A stretch of DNA of 64,000 nt from Clostridiales bacterium UBA3678 (GCA_002372935.1 DFJF01000006.1:41324-105323); one strand, 5' to 3'; counted from the stretch's first letter, positions 54,534-63,714 are shown. Numbers and translations are program-made. Notes: generated by a model from the letters alone, not told the origin.

Positions 54534-55931
54534 ATGAAAACAGATATAGAAGAAATTAATAGAAATATTTATGATATAAAAAATAAAGATGAATATGATT
54601 TTAAAATAAAAAAAGGATTGACTAAAGAGATAATTGAAGAAATTTCTAAACAAAAAAATGATCCAGAATGGATGAGAGAGATAAGGCTAAAAGCCTTAGA
54701 AACATATAATAAACTTGAACTCCCAACATGGGGGCCTGATTTATCTGAACTTAATATGGATGATATTGCAACATATGTAAGACCTAAAACTAAGATGACT
54801 GATAATTGGGATGATGTTCCAGATGATATTAAAAATACATTTGATAGGTTAGGAATTCCAGAAGCGGAAAAGAGATCTTTAGCAGGTGTTGGAGCACAAT
54901 ATGATTCTGAAGTTGTATATCATAGCATGAAAAAAGAGCTTTTAGAGCAAGGAGTAATCTATACAGATATGGAGTCTGCTGTTAGAGATTACCCTGAAAT
55001 AGTAAAAGAACATTTTATGAAATGTGTACCAATGTCAAATCATAAATTTGTAGCACTTCATGCAGCAGTTTGGTCTGGAGGATCATTTGTATATGTGCCA
55101 AAAGGTGTGAAAGTTGAGATACCTTTGCAATCATATTTTAGATTGAATTCTCCTGAATCAGGACAATTTGAACATACTCTAATTATAGTAGAAGAAGGAG
55201 CATCTTTGCACTTTATAGAAGGATGTTCAGCTCCAAAATATAATAAGGTAAATTTACATGCAGGATGTGTTGAACTTTATGTAAAAGATAATGCATATTT
55301 AAGATATTCGACAATAGAAAATTGGTCAAAAAATATGATGAATTTAAATACTAAAAGAGCAATTGTAGGAAAAAATGCTCAAATAGATTGGGTTTCAGGA
55401 TCATTTGGATCACATATATCAATGTTATATCCGATGAGTGTATTAAATGGAGAAGGTGCAAAAACAGAATACACAGGAATTTCATTTGCAGGAAAAAATC
55501 AAAATTTAGATACTGGATTTAAAGTTATACACAATGCACCAAATACATCTTCTGTTGTAAATTCAAAGTCTATATCAAAAAATGGTGGAATATGTACATA
55601 TAGAGCATTAACCAAAATAAATGAAAATGCAAAAGGTTCAAAATGTTCAGTATCTTGTGAATCATTAATGCTTGATGACATATCAAGATCAGATACAATA
55701 CCTGTAAATGATATAAGGAATGATGATATTGAATTTTCGCATGAGGCAAAAATAGGGAAAATAAGTGATAAGACCATTTTCTACTTAATGTCTAGAGGAA
55801 TATCAGAAGAAGATGCGAAAGCAATGATAGTAAGGGGATTTGCATATCCAATATCCAAAGAGCTTCCTGTAGAATATGCAGTGGAAATGAATAACTTAAT
55901 CAATTTAGAATTAGAAGGTAGTATTGGTTAA
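54534..55931 (+). CDS. sufB: Fe-S assembly scaffold SufB
   Basis: 465 aa. Right-handed beta-helix subunit on which clusters are built with SufC and SufD. Conserved stretches: LELPTWGPDLSELNMDDI, FVYVPKGVKVEIPLQSYFR, SLHFIEGCSAPKYNKVNLHA (conserved Cys), SGSFGSHISMLYPMSVLNGEG, CESLMLDDISRSDTIP (conserved Cys) and HEAKIGKISDKTIFYLMSRG. Full length. The 105-base gap after sufC contains short hairpins only. Its stop is followed at once by repeat cluster G. Confidence 0.96.
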   Translation: MKTDIEEINRNIYDIKNKDEYDFKIKKGLTKEIIEEISKQKNDPEWMREIRLKALETYNKLELPTWGPDLSELNMDDIATYVRPKTKMTDNWDDVPDDIKNTFDRLGIPEAEKRSLAGVGAQYDSEVVYHSMKKELLEQGVIYTDMESAVRDYPEIVKEHFMKCVPMSNHKFVALHAAVWSGGSFVYVPKGVKVEIPLQSYFRLNSPESGQFEHTLIIVEEGASLHFIEGCSAPKYNKVNLHAGCVELYVKDNAYLRYSTIENWSKNMMNLNTKRAIVGKNAQIDWVSGSFGSHISMLYPMSVLNGEGAKTEYTGISFAGKNQNLDTGFKVIHNAPNTSSVVNSKSISKNGGICTYRALTKINENAKGSKCSVSCESLMLDDISRSDTIPVNDIRNDDIEFSHEAKIGKISDKTIFYLMSRGISEEDAKAMIVRGFAYPISKELPVEYAVEMNNLINLELEGSIG

Positions 55932-55933
55932 CA

Positions 55934-56006
55934 CTTTCAAAAGGGGACGGTTCTTTTTTGAAAGAGAACCGTCCCCTTCTGAAAAAGAACCGTCCCTAAA
56001 TGAAAG
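55934..56006. repeat. GGGACGGTTCT palindromic repeat cluster G
   Basis: One forward and two inverted copies, from CACTTTCAAAAG to CCGTCCCTAAATGAAAG, filling the sufB-sufD gap and ending at the sufD ribosome site. Confidence 0.9.
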
Positions 56007-56017
56007 AAGGAATGAAA

Positions 56018-57082
56018 ATGATAGTAAATAGAACTCCTATAAGAACATCGGTAAACTATGGTATAAATGAAGTGGATATACAGGATTTAAAAATACATAG
56101 TAAAGTGGTAGAGTTCAATAATTTAACAATTTTGGGTGATTCCTCAAAATTTGATATTTACACAAATGATGATAATAATCAGGTAAATAGAAAAGATTTA
56201 GTGTATGGAAATGGCAAAGAACTTGAGGAAGAAGTTTATGAAAAGGCAAATCAAAATATAAAAATAGGTGTTAATAATTCAGGTACATTAAATCTAGAGT
56301 TTGAGCTTGATGATGAAAATAAATGCTTAATTGATAATATAAATATTATTTCAAATTCTAAGAAACAGGCAACTATTGTTATAAAGTATGGTTCAGATGA
56401 TGCACAAGAGTATTATCATAATGGAATAATAAGAGTAGATGCTAAAGAGAATTCAAGAATTAATATTATAGTTATAAATTTATTGAATGAAAAAACAAAT
56501 AATTTTTTAAGTATAGAAAATATATTAGGACAAGATGCAATTGTTAATTATACAATTGTAGACTTTGGCGGAAAGTCAAGTATCTCGAATTATTATTCTA
56601 ATTTAATAGGACAAAGATCAAAAGCAAATATAAATACAATCTATTTAGGAAATACTGAACAATTATTTGATCTAAATTACATTGCAGAGCTTAGAGGAGA
56701 AAAAACAGATGTAAATATAGAAGTTCAAGGTGCTCTAAAAGATTTTGCTAAAAAGAATTTTAAAGGGACAATTGATTTCAAAAAAGGAAGCAAAAAGTCT
56801 ACTGGGAATGAAAATGAATATTGCATGTTATTATCAGATAAAGCAAAATCAAAAGCTCTACCAATGCTTCTTTGTACAGAAGAAGATGTAGAAGGAAACC
56901 ATAGTAGTGCAGCTGGAAAAGTAGACAAAAAATCATTATTTTACATTATGAGTAGGGGTATTTCATATAGAGATGCCATGAAATTAATTGTAAAAGCCAA
57001 GTTCAACAAAATTTTAGAAACGATAAAAGATGAAAATTTAAAAGATGAAATTTTAAAAGAGATAGATACCAAATTAGATTAA
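56018..57082 (+). CDS. sufD: Fe-S assembly protein SufD
   Basis: 355 aa from ATG at 56018 with GAAGGA upstream; the ATG at 56000 belongs to the repeat edge. SufB paralog that completes the SufBC2D scaffold. The C-terminal half shows the beta-helix and SufD pattern: NYTIVDFGGKSSISNYYSNL, CTEEDVEGNHSSAAGKVDKK (the conserved GNHSAS-like His motif), LFYIMSRGISYRDAMKLIVK. The N-terminus is short and divergent. Probably translated from the operon mRNA despite the repeat before it. Confidence 0.88.
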   Translation: MIVNRTPIRTSVNYGINEVDIQDLKIHSKVVEFNNLTILGDSSKFDIYTNDDNNQVNRKDLVYGNGKELEEEVYEKANQNIKIGVNNSGTLNLEFELDDENKCLIDNINIISNSKKQATIVIKYGSDDAQEYYHNGIIRVDAKENSRINIIVINLLNEKTNNFLSIENILGQDAIVNYTIVDFGGKSSISNYYSNLIGQRSKANINTIYLGNTEQLFDLNYIAELRGEKTDVNIEVQGALKDFAKKNFKGTIDFKKGSKKSTGNENEYCMLLSDKAKSKALPMLLCTEEDVEGNHSSAAGKVDKKSLFYIMSRGISYRDAMKLIVKAKFNKILETIKDENLKDEILKEIDTKLD

Positions 57083-57083
57083 T

Positions 57084-57180
57084 TTCATTTCAGAAGGGGA
57101 CGGTTCTTTTTCAGAAGGGGACGGTTCTCTTTCAAAAAAGAACCGTCCCCTTCTGAAAAAGAACCGTCCCTAAATGAAAG
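57084..57180. repeat. GGGACGGTTCT palindromic repeat cluster H
   Basis: Two forward and two inverted copies, ending CCGTCCCTAAATGAAAG right at the sufS ribosome site AAAGGAG. Confidence 0.9.
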
Positions 57181-57195
57181 AAAGGAGATAATAAT

Positions 57196-58401
57196 ATGTT
57201 TAAAGAAGATTTTCCAATTTTAAATGAAAGAAAAATTGCTTATTTAGATAGTGGAGCAACAACACAAAAACCAATTCAGGTAATTAACGCAATTGATGAA
57301 TTTTATAAGAAAAATAATGCAAATCCTCACAGAGGTGCATATAGTTTAAGTATTGAGGCAACTGAGGCTTATGAAAGTTCAAGGGGTAAAATTGCTAAGT
57401 TTATTAATGCAGAGTCTCCAGAACAGATTATTTTTTCTAAAAATGCAACTGAAAGTTTGAATTTGCTTGCATATTCTTATGGAATGGAAAATTTGAAAAA
57501 AGATGATGAAATTGTTATTTCAATAATGGAACATCATTCAAATTTAGTGCCTTGGCAAAAAGTAGCTAAGGTTACAGGAGACAATTTAAAATATATGTAC
57601 ATAAATGATGAGTTTGAGCTTTCAGATGAAGAAATTGAAAGTAAAATTACAGATAAAACAAAAATAGTAGGAATTGCCCATGTATCAAATGTTTTGGGAA
57701 CTGTAAATAATGTGAAAAAAATTATAGATTATGCTCACAAAAAAGGTGCGATTGTAATAGTTGATGCATCTCAAAGTATTCCACATATGAGGATTGATGT
57801 ACAAGATTTAAATTGTGATTTCCTTGTATTTTCAGGACATAAAATGCTTGCCCCTCTTGGGATTGGAGTTTTATATGGTAAGAAGAATTTGCTAAATAAT
57901 ATGACACCTTTTATTATGGGTGGAGACATGATAGAATATGTTTATGAGCAAGATACTACATTTGCACCACTTCCAAATAAATTTGAAGCAGGAACACAAA
58001 ATGTTGAAGGAGTTGTTGGACTTGCTGCTGCAATTGATTATATTGAAAACATTGGATATGATAAAATCCAAGAAATTGAAAAAGAAGTAGTTGGATATGC
58101 AAGAGATGAACTTTCAAAATTGGAATTTTTGGACTTGTATTTAACGCCAAATAAAGAAAACCATTCATCTGTTATATCATTCAACATAAAAGGAGTTCAT
58201 CCTCATGATGTAGCAAGTATATTAGATACAAATGGTGTATGTGTACGTTCGGGAAATCATTGTGCACAGCCACTTATGAGATTCTTAAATATTGATTCAA
58301 CTTGCAGAGCTTCATTCTATCTTTATAATACAAAAGAAGATGTAGATAGATTAGTTGATGGATTGAAAAAAGCTTATAACATGTTTAAAAAATATATTTA
58401 A
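57196..58401 (+). CDS. sufS: Cysteine desulfurase SufS
   Basis: 401 aa. PLP enzyme that takes sulfur from cysteine. Group II motifs: YLDSGATTQKPIQVI, ANPHRGAYSLSIEATEAYE, MEHHSNLVPWQ, VDASQSIPHMRIDV, PLP lysine in FSGHKMLAPLGIG (about K226), and the catalytic Cys in VRSGNHCAQPLMRFL (about C363). Complete. SufU, the usual zinc partner encoded next in Firmicutes, is not here; a thiouridylase gene follows instead. Confidence 0.95.
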   Translation: MFKEDFPILNERKIAYLDSGATTQKPIQVINAIDEFYKKNNANPHRGAYSLSIEATEAYESSRGKIAKFINAESPEQIIFSKNATESLNLLAYSYGMENLKKDDEIVISIMEHHSNLVPWQKVAKVTGDNLKYMYINDEFELSDEEIESKITDKTKIVGIAHVSNVLGTVNNVKKIIDYAHKKGAIVIVDASQSIPHMRIDVQDLNCDFLVFSGHKMLAPLGIGVLYGKKNLLNNMTPFIMGGDMIEYVYEQDTTFAPLPNKFEAGTQNVEGVVGLAAAIDYIENIGYDKIQEIEKEVVGYARDELSKLEFLDLYLTPNKENHSSVISFNIKGVHPHDVASILDTNGVCVRSGNHCAQPLMRFLNIDSTCRASFYLYNTKEDVDRLVDGLKKAYNMFKKYI

Positions 58402-58470
58402 TTTGGGATAATTTAAAATTAAAAATGATTTTAAGCTTATATTAGAAATAGTTTTAGATTGGAAATAATT

Positions 58471-59526
58471 ATGGATAAAGTAATGTTAGGAATGAGTGGA
58501 GGAGTAGATAGTTCTGTATCTGCACTCTTATTAAAAGAAAAAGGATATGATGTAATTGGTGCAACACTTGAACTTTATGCAGGCAGTAGTTGTTGTAATA
58601 TAAATACATATATAGATGCAAAAGGTGTGTGTAATCAAATTGGTGTGCCACATTTTACATTTAATTACAAAGATGAATTTAAAAAATATGTAATAGATGA
58701 TTTTATAAATTGTTATGCAAATTGTAAAACGCCTAATCCATGTATAGAATGCAATAAGTATATGAAATTTGGAATAATGTACGAAAAGGCAAAAGAGATG
58801 GGGTGCAAATATATAGCAACAGGTCATTATGCAAAAACTGAATATAGTGAAAAATATGGAAGATGGGTTTTAAAAAAATCAAAGGCTGGAAAGAAAGATC
58901 AGAGCTATGTTTTGTGGAATATCCCCAAAGGTTTAATACAATATGTAATATTTCCACTTGGAGATTTTGAGAGCAAAGATGAGATAAGAGAGATAGCTGC
59001 AAAAAATAATCTAAGGGTAGCAAAAAAGCCAGATAGTGAAGATATTTGTTTTGTACCTGATGGGAATTATAAGAAATTTTTAGAAAATAATTCTGAAATT
59101 AAGCCTAAAATTGGAAATATAGTAAATTCAAAAGGTGAAATTTTAGGAAAACATACAGGTTTATATAAATATACAATTGGTCAAAGAAAAGGTCTAGGAA
59201 TTTCATATAAAGTTCCTCTATTTGTTATTGGATTTAATCCATTGAAAAATGAAGTGATTGTAGGGGAAGAGTCAGAACTATATAAAAAAGAAATTGAAGT
59301 TTCTGATATTAATCTTTTACTTGTAAATGAAATAAAAGATTGGATAGAAGTTGATGTAAAAACAAGATATTCATCTAAGTTTGCTAAAGCCAAAATTAAG
59401 CAAGATGATAATGATAAATCAAAAATTATAATTATTTTCGATGAACCACAAAAGTCAATTACACCAGGACAATCAGCTGTTTTTTATATAGATGATATTG
59501 TACTTGGAGGAGGAAAAATTATATAA
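58471..59526 (+). CDS. mnmA: tRNA 2-thiouridylase MnmA
   Basis: 352 aa from ATG at 58471 (GGAAAT upstream). It thiolates U34 of tRNA-Lys, Glu and Gln using sulfur relayed from a desulfurase. Motifs: PP-loop MLGMSGGVDSSVSALLL; catalytic Cys in NPCIECNKYMKFGIM; GHYAKTEY; second Cys in PDSEDICFVPDG; and the C-terminal GQRKGLGISYKVPLFVIG and ITPGQSAVFY. The N-terminal adenylation segment is shorter than in E. coli. Its position behind sufS suggests that SufS feeds it directly. Confidence 0.94.
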   Translation: MDKVMLGMSGGVDSSVSALLLKEKGYDVIGATLELYAGSSCCNINTYIDAKGVCNQIGVPHFTFNYKDEFKKYVIDDFINCYANCKTPNPCIECNKYMKFGIMYEKAKEMGCKYIATGHYAKTEYSEKYGRWVLKKSKAGKKDQSYVLWNIPKGLIQYVIFPLGDFESKDEIREIAAKNNLRVAKKPDSEDICFVPDGNYKKFLENNSEIKPKIGNIVNSKGEILGKHTGLYKYTIGQRKGLGISYKVPLFVIGFNPLKNEVIVGEESELYKKEIEVSDINLLLVNEIKDWIEVDVKTRYSSKFAKAKIKQDDNDKSKIIIIFDEPQKSITPGQSAVFYIDDIVLGGGKII

Positions 59527-59528
59527 TT

Positions 59529-59560
59529 AAAAAGGGGCTATAAAAAAGTCCCTTTTTTAC
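59529..59560. terminator. Terminator between mnmA and the small convergent gene
   Basis: AAAAAGGG-GC / GT-CCCTTTTTT stem with an A-rich loop; overlaps the stop region of the small gene on the other strand. Confidence 0.75.
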
Positions 59561-59823
59561 ATAGTTTTATTTTGCGAATTAGTTGAATTATAGTTTCTTG
59601 AAGAATTAGACGCCATTGTGGAATTCTTGTTTTCAGCACAAAGAAGCTCATATTCTTTACATTTTATTTTGTAATCCATTTGCATACATAAATATTTGTA
59701 ATATGAATATGCTTGCTCATATTGCATAATTGGGTTAAACATTGGATCTTTATATATATCATTCATATCAAATCCATTTTGAAAACTATAATTATTTTGA
59801 AAATCATTAAAATCTTTATCCAT
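59557..59823 (-). CDS. Small Asn/Tyr-rich protein, unknown
   Basis: 88 aa from ATG at 59823, nine bases after AAGGAGGG (an ATG at 59832 overlaps the site). Sequence features: aromatic and Asn-rich (FNDFQNNYSFQNGFDMNDIY), a helical core YEQAYSYYKYLCMQMDYKIK with cysteines, and a Ser/Asn tail. Composition recalls small spore coat or morphogenetic proteins, and the next genes on this strand are sporulation genes, but no family is recognised. Confidence 0.6.
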   Translation of the reverse strand: MDKDFNDFQNNYSFQNGFDMNDIYKDPMFNPIMQYEQAYSYYKYLCMQMDYKIKCKEYELLCAENKNSTMASNSSRNYNSTNSQNKTM

Positions 59824-59884
59824 AAAAATCATCCCTCCTTTTTTATTATTTTATTATTGCAATTCAAAAATATTTATTCTATTT

Positions 59885-59908
59885 AAGTCCTGCAACCTGC
59901 ACGGACTT
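59885..59908. other. Hairpin behind ylbJ
   Basis: AAGTCC / GGACTT with an inner TGCA/TGCA pairing. Possible weak terminator for the ylbJ transcript. Confidence 0.45.
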
Positions 59909-59942
59909 TAAGTAACATAATGTTTTAAATTGCAATTTTTAA

Positions 59943-60992
59943 TTAAATATTAAAATTAAAAAATGGAAAAATCTGCATAAATAAAAATGTATAAAAAGCA
60001 GCAAAAAATCCATGTAGAATTTTTCCAATAACATAAGGTTTTATAGATAAGTCTGTTTTAGAGACAATACTTAAAACCTGTAAAAAAACCGATATTCCTC
60101 CAATACCTAATAAAAATGAAGTTAAAATTATATTTATAGATATCGATTTAATAGGAATGGACGAAATAAGAGATATACCATTTGTTATTTCTAATATTCC
60201 AGTAAGAAATGGTGCAATGAAACAAGAAGGAATATGTAAAACATCAAAAATAGGAACAAAAATATTAGAAATTACATATAATATAGAACTTGATTGGAGT
60301 ATTGAAACTATTACTGAAAAGATCACAATAAATCCTCCAATCATAAGAATAGTTGATGTTGCATTTGTTATACTTGAACTTAAGGCTTCTCCAAGGTTAG
60401 AAAGTGATAGTTGGTTTTTAGATTGATTATTTTTATCATTAAACACTACAGAACTTGTAGATTCAGCATTTCCATGTTTCCAAAATCTAAATAAAAAGCC
60501 AACAGTAAAACATGCAAAAATGTGTGTTATTAATAACAATATGCCAATTGTAGAACTTCCAAACATATTAATTCCAACAGTTCCAATTATAAACAGAGGA
60601 CCAGAATTATTTGTAAAACTAAGCAATCTCTCACATTCAGTTTTAGACAAGATATTGTTTTTTCTGAAATTACAAGCAATTTTTGCTCCAACAGGATAAC
60701 CACTTATAATGCCCATTATAATGGCGAAAGATCCTTCGCCTCGTATATTAAATAATGGTTTCATGAAAATATTAAAGATACTTCCAAGAAAATATGGAAA
60801 ATTCGTTTTTATAAGAAGCTCAGTAGCAACGAAAAAGGGAAATAGTGTAGGGACTACAGATATTGCCCATAGTTTTAAACCTGTTTTTGCAGCTAAAATA
60901 TTTGAGGAAGAAAATAATATTAAACAAAATGTAAATAGTAATAAAACAAATTGCAATAAAAAATTCTTTAATTTTATTATAAAAAATTTCAT
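59943..60992 (-). CDS. ylbJ: Sporulation integral membrane protein YlbJ
   Basis: 349 aa. YlbJ is a polytopic membrane protein needed for spore cortex formation in B. subtilis. It has about eight helices with two nucleoside-recognition-type repeats: AISVVPTLFPFFVATELLIK and IIMGIISGYPVGAKIACNFR, TNNSGPLFIIGTVGINMFG, then GILEITNGISLISS and LGIGGISVFLQVLSIVSK. The GYPVGAK and NNSGP motifs are typical. It lies 17 bases after the spoVB-like gene, so both are transcribed together on the minus strand. Confidence 0.9.
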   Translation of the reverse strand: MKFFIIKLKNFLLQFVLLLFTFCLILFSSSNILAAKTGLKLWAISVVPTLFPFFVATELLIKTNFPYFLGSIFNIFMKPLFNIRGEGSFAIIMGIISGYPVGAKIACNFRKNNILSKTECERLLSFTNNSGPLFIIGTVGINMFGSSTIGILLLITHIFACFTVGFLFRFWKHGNAESTSSVVFNDKNNQSKNQLSLSNLGEALSSSITNATSTILMIGGFIVIFSVIVSILQSSSILYVISNIFVPIFDVLHIPSCFIAPFLTGILEITNGISLISSIPIKSISINIILTSFLLGIGGISVFLQVLSIVSKTDLSIKPYVIGKILHGFFAAFYTFLFMQIFPFFNFNI

Positions 60993-61009
60993 TATTAATT
61001 CAGTCCCTT

Positions 61010-62404
61010 CTATTTAAAGCTCTTCTCTAACTTTATCAGCTTTTTTAGACTCAAAGTAAAATTTATTAATTCACTTATAAATATAGAAATAATATAACCA
61101 ATTATGCCTAAATTTGGAACTATAAAAACAATAAATGATATACTAATAATAAGATCAATTATATTAATAACCATTACGCTTGTTTGAGCATCTAGTCCTT
61201 TCAAAATATTATCAACAATGATGTCTATATACATAAATGGAATTAAAAAAGACATGATTCTTATGTATAAGCCAACTTGAGGATTGTTATATATCATTAT
61301 TCCAAATAGCTTACCAAATACAAAAAATATTAACATTAAAATTGTAGAAAATATAAAAGTTATGAGTAGCAATTTTTTTGTATATTTTTTAATTTTCTTA
61401 TAATCATTTTTAACATAATATCTTGAAAATTCTGGTATTAAAAGTATAGAAACAGATAGTAGAAATATAGCTGGGAACATTATAATAGGAAATGCCATAC
61501 CAGAAATTGTACCATATTCACTTAAAGCTTGCTCTACATTTGTTCCACCTTTTTCTAAACTAGATGGAATAATTAGTTGTTTGATAGTTGATATGCCAGA
61601 TTTTATGCATGTTGTAACTGAGATAGGAATTAATATTTTTAAAATTTTAAAAACAAATTTATTATGATGTAAATCTAATTTTAATGGTAAAACAACATAT
61701 AAATTTTTCTTAAAATTACAAAAAAATGATTTGTGTTTTATAATTGGAAAGTATTTTTTTAAGTCAAAATTATATAGAAAAACAAGGTATAAAAAAGCGA
61801 CGAATTCTGATATTACATCTCCAAGTATTAAGCAAAAGCAAACCGATTGAAGTGAATTCGATGCTGAATATATTTTAAATAAAATCATTGTTGCAATAAT
61901 TTTAGATATTTGCTCTAAAAACTGTCCTAATATTGTTTTATATATTCTTCTTACAGCAGTAAAATATCCAGTAATTGCAGAAGAAATAGAAATTAAAGGA
62001 AGAGCTACACATATAAGATATACGATAGTCTTATCTACTTTACTTTGAAAACAATATTTTACAATAAAATTAGAATTTATAAAAAATATAAAGCTGGCAA
62101 ATAGTGATATTAGAAGACTAATTTTTATGCATGTTGAAGAAGACTTTCGAACTTCATAATTATTTCCAATTGCTAATTCTTCTGAAACTATTCTTATACA
62201 AGAAATGTTAATTCCAGATGATGCCAAAGTTATTCCAAATGAATATGTTACAATAATTAATTGAAACACTCCTAAGGTCTCTGATGAAATATGATTTGAA
62301 ACATAAATATTAAATATAAGTTTAATTAATTGCAAAATAAAGGAACTTATAATAAGCAGTAAAGAATTTAGAAAGAAAATTTTAAAGCGTTTCAAATTAA
62401 TCAC
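61010..62404 (-). CDS. SpoVB-like polysaccharide/lipid flippase (MOP superfamily)
   Basis: 464 aa. About 12-14 helices across the whole length. The N-terminal MVF/MATE-type pattern is NSLLLIISSFILQLIKLIFNIYVS, then LGVFQLIIVTYSFGITLASSGI, VRRIYKTILGQFLEQISKII. SpoVB of B. subtilis flips cell-wall lipid precursors during cortex synthesis; MurJ homologs share the fold. It is somewhat shorter than SpoVB (about 518). The pairing with ylbJ favours the sporulation role. A perfect AAAGAGGTGATTA site precedes the ATG. Confidence 0.8.
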   Translation of the reverse strand: MINLKRFKIFFLNSLLLIISSFILQLIKLIFNIYVSNHISSETLGVFQLIIVTYSFGITLASSGINISCIRIVSEELAIGNNYEVRKSSSTCIKISLLISLFASFIFFINSNFIVKYCFQSKVDKTIVYLICVALPLISISSAITGYFTAVRRIYKTILGQFLEQISKIIATMILFKIYSASNSLQSVCFCLILGDVISEFVAFLYLVFLYNFDLKKYFPIIKHKSFFCNFKKNLYVVLPLKLDLHHNKFVFKILKILIPISVTTCIKSGISTIKQLIIPSSLEKGGTNVEQALSEYGTISGMAFPIIMFPAIFLLSVSILLIPEFSRYYVKNDYKKIKKYTKKLLLITFIFSTILMLIFFVFGKLFGIMIYNNPQVGLYIRIMSFLIPFMYIDIIVDNILKGLDAQTSVMVINIIDLIISISFIVFIVPNLGIIGYIISIFISELINFTLSLKKLIKLEKSFK

Positions 62405-62440
62405 CTCTTTAAATGTATGTTATTTTTTTGCTTATAATAC

Positions 62441-62469
62441 TTGTAAAAATTAAAAAAATAAGATATAAT
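62441..62469 (+). promoter_or_regulatory. Promoter of the winged-helix gene
   Basis: TTGTAA (62441-62446), 17-base spacer, TATAAT (62464-62469), divergent from the spoVB-like gene. Confidence 0.6.
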
Positions 62470-62541
62470 AAAAAATAATTTCAAAGATTAAATAAGCATA
62501 TATTTTAAAATTGTTTAAAATTATTTATTGGAGGATTAAAA

Positions 62542-63483
62542 ATGGTAGAAGATAACCAAATAAAAGCAGAAGTATCACCTTTTGCAATTAGAAAAGGCGA
62601 GATTAAAACATTTGATGGTCAAGATGGATATGTTTCTATGAATCAAATAGTTCATAAAATAAACATAGGTCATATAACTGATATTCATTTTGCAATCTTA
62701 GAATTGGTAAATGAATTTGAATTTATTACATCTAGACAATTATTGCAAATGTTAGGAATAAAAGGATATGAAGTAGGGACACAAGATAAATTAAACAACA
62801 AATTAGAATCATTGGTAAAATCAAAAATATTAACAAGATATTATTTCAATTCTGATGATGGAAAAGGAATATACAGAATTTATTGCTTAGAAAAAATGGG
62901 TAAGTACTTATTAGAAACAAGAGAGATAGAATGTAAATGGCAACAATCAGACAATACAAAGCCTGTTTCTATGATAAAAAAGAGATTAGCAGGAAATCAA
63001 GTAATAATTGCATATTTACAAAAAGTAAAAGCATTTGATACTTATACTGTAAAACCTATGTTAAGAGCAAAAAGTTTAGGAAAAATATTTAAACCAAGTG
63101 GAGGTTCTGTAAAACTTACAAAAAATGACAAGTCTATAGAATTTATATTTGAAGTTATAAGAAGAGAAGATAATTGGCAGAAAAAACTAGTAGATAAAAT
63201 GACATTTTATAAAGACTTTTATGATAATTTTGTTCAAGGAGATTCAGGATTTTCATCTCTTCCACAATTGATATTAGTTTGCGAAGATGAAAAACATATG
63301 GCAGAAACTTTTAAAGAAATAGTGATGAATTCTATAGAATTTAACAATATAAATTTGTATTATACTACAGATTTAAGACAGGTTAATGAATCATTAGAAA
63401 AGTCTTTAACAGAATTTAAATTAGATCCAGAAACAAATAAATACAAAGCATATAATGTAGATATAAAGCTATTGGGAGCATAA
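62542..63483 (+). CDS. Winged-helix protein, possibly replication-relaxation family
   Basis: 313 aa. Residues ~45-130 look like a winged helix: TDIHFAILELVNEFEFITSR, QLLQMLGIKGYEVGTQDKLN, SKILTRYYFNSDDGKGIYRI. A second alpha/beta domain follows, VIIAYLQKVKAFDTYTVKP, FIFEVIRREDNWQKKLVDKM and LPQLILVCEDEKHMAETFKE. This order resembles the 'replication-relaxation' family of plasmid or chromosomal DNA-binding proteins, whose role is poorly known. No mobile-element genes are nearby. Ribosome site GGAGGA. Confidence 0.5.
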   Translation: MVEDNQIKAEVSPFAIRKGEIKTFDGQDGYVSMNQIVHKINIGHITDIHFAILELVNEFEFITSRQLLQMLGIKGYEVGTQDKLNNKLESLVKSKILTRYYFNSDDGKGIYRIYCLEKMGKYLLETREIECKWQQSDNTKPVSMIKKRLAGNQVIIAYLQKVKAFDTYTVKPMLRAKSLGKIFKPSGGSVKLTKNDKSIEFIFEVIRREDNWQKKLVDKMTFYKDFYDNFVQGDSGFSSLPQLILVCEDEKHMAETFKEIVMNSIEFNNINLYYTTDLRQVNESLEKSLTEFKLDPETNKYKAYNVDIKLLGA

Positions 63484-63495
63484 AATCATTAAAAA

Positions 63496-63572
63496 TTCTA
63501 TAATAGCATAAAAATAATTAAATTTTTTTGCAAAAAGTATTGAAATTATTTTATTTTTATGCTATTATAGAA
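63496..63572. repeat. Perfect 22-bp inverted repeat before tRNA-Pro
   Basis: The arm at 63496-63517 (starting TTCTATAATAGCATAAAA) is the exact complement of 63551-63572 (ending ATGCTATTATAGAA), with a 33-base spacer. The right arm contains the -10 of the tRNA-Pro promoter. Confidence 0.8.
63540..63568 (+). promoter_or_regulatory. Promoter of tRNA-Pro
   Basis: TTGAAA (63540-63545), 17-base spacer, TATTAT (63563-63568), 22 bases before the tRNA. Confidence 0.65.
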
Positions 63573-63589
63573 AAGTAGTCAATATTTAT

Positions 63590-63665
63590 CGAGGCGTAGC
63601 GCAGTTGGTAGCGCGCGTGGTTTGGGACCATGAGGTCGCAGGTTCGATCCCTGTCGCCTCGACCA
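63590..63665 (+). tRNA. tRNA-Pro(TGG)
   Basis: 76 nt with CCA encoded. Acceptor CGAGGCG / CGCCTCG, D arm GCGCAGTTGGTAGCGC, anticodon stem CGTGG / CCATG with loop TTTGGGA (anticodon TGG), T arm GCAGG-TTCGATC-CCTGT. Confidence 0.95.
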
Positions 63666-63714
63666 CTTATTATTTTTGGTAGAAGTGTGAAATATAGGAA
63701 TCTATATATTTTTA

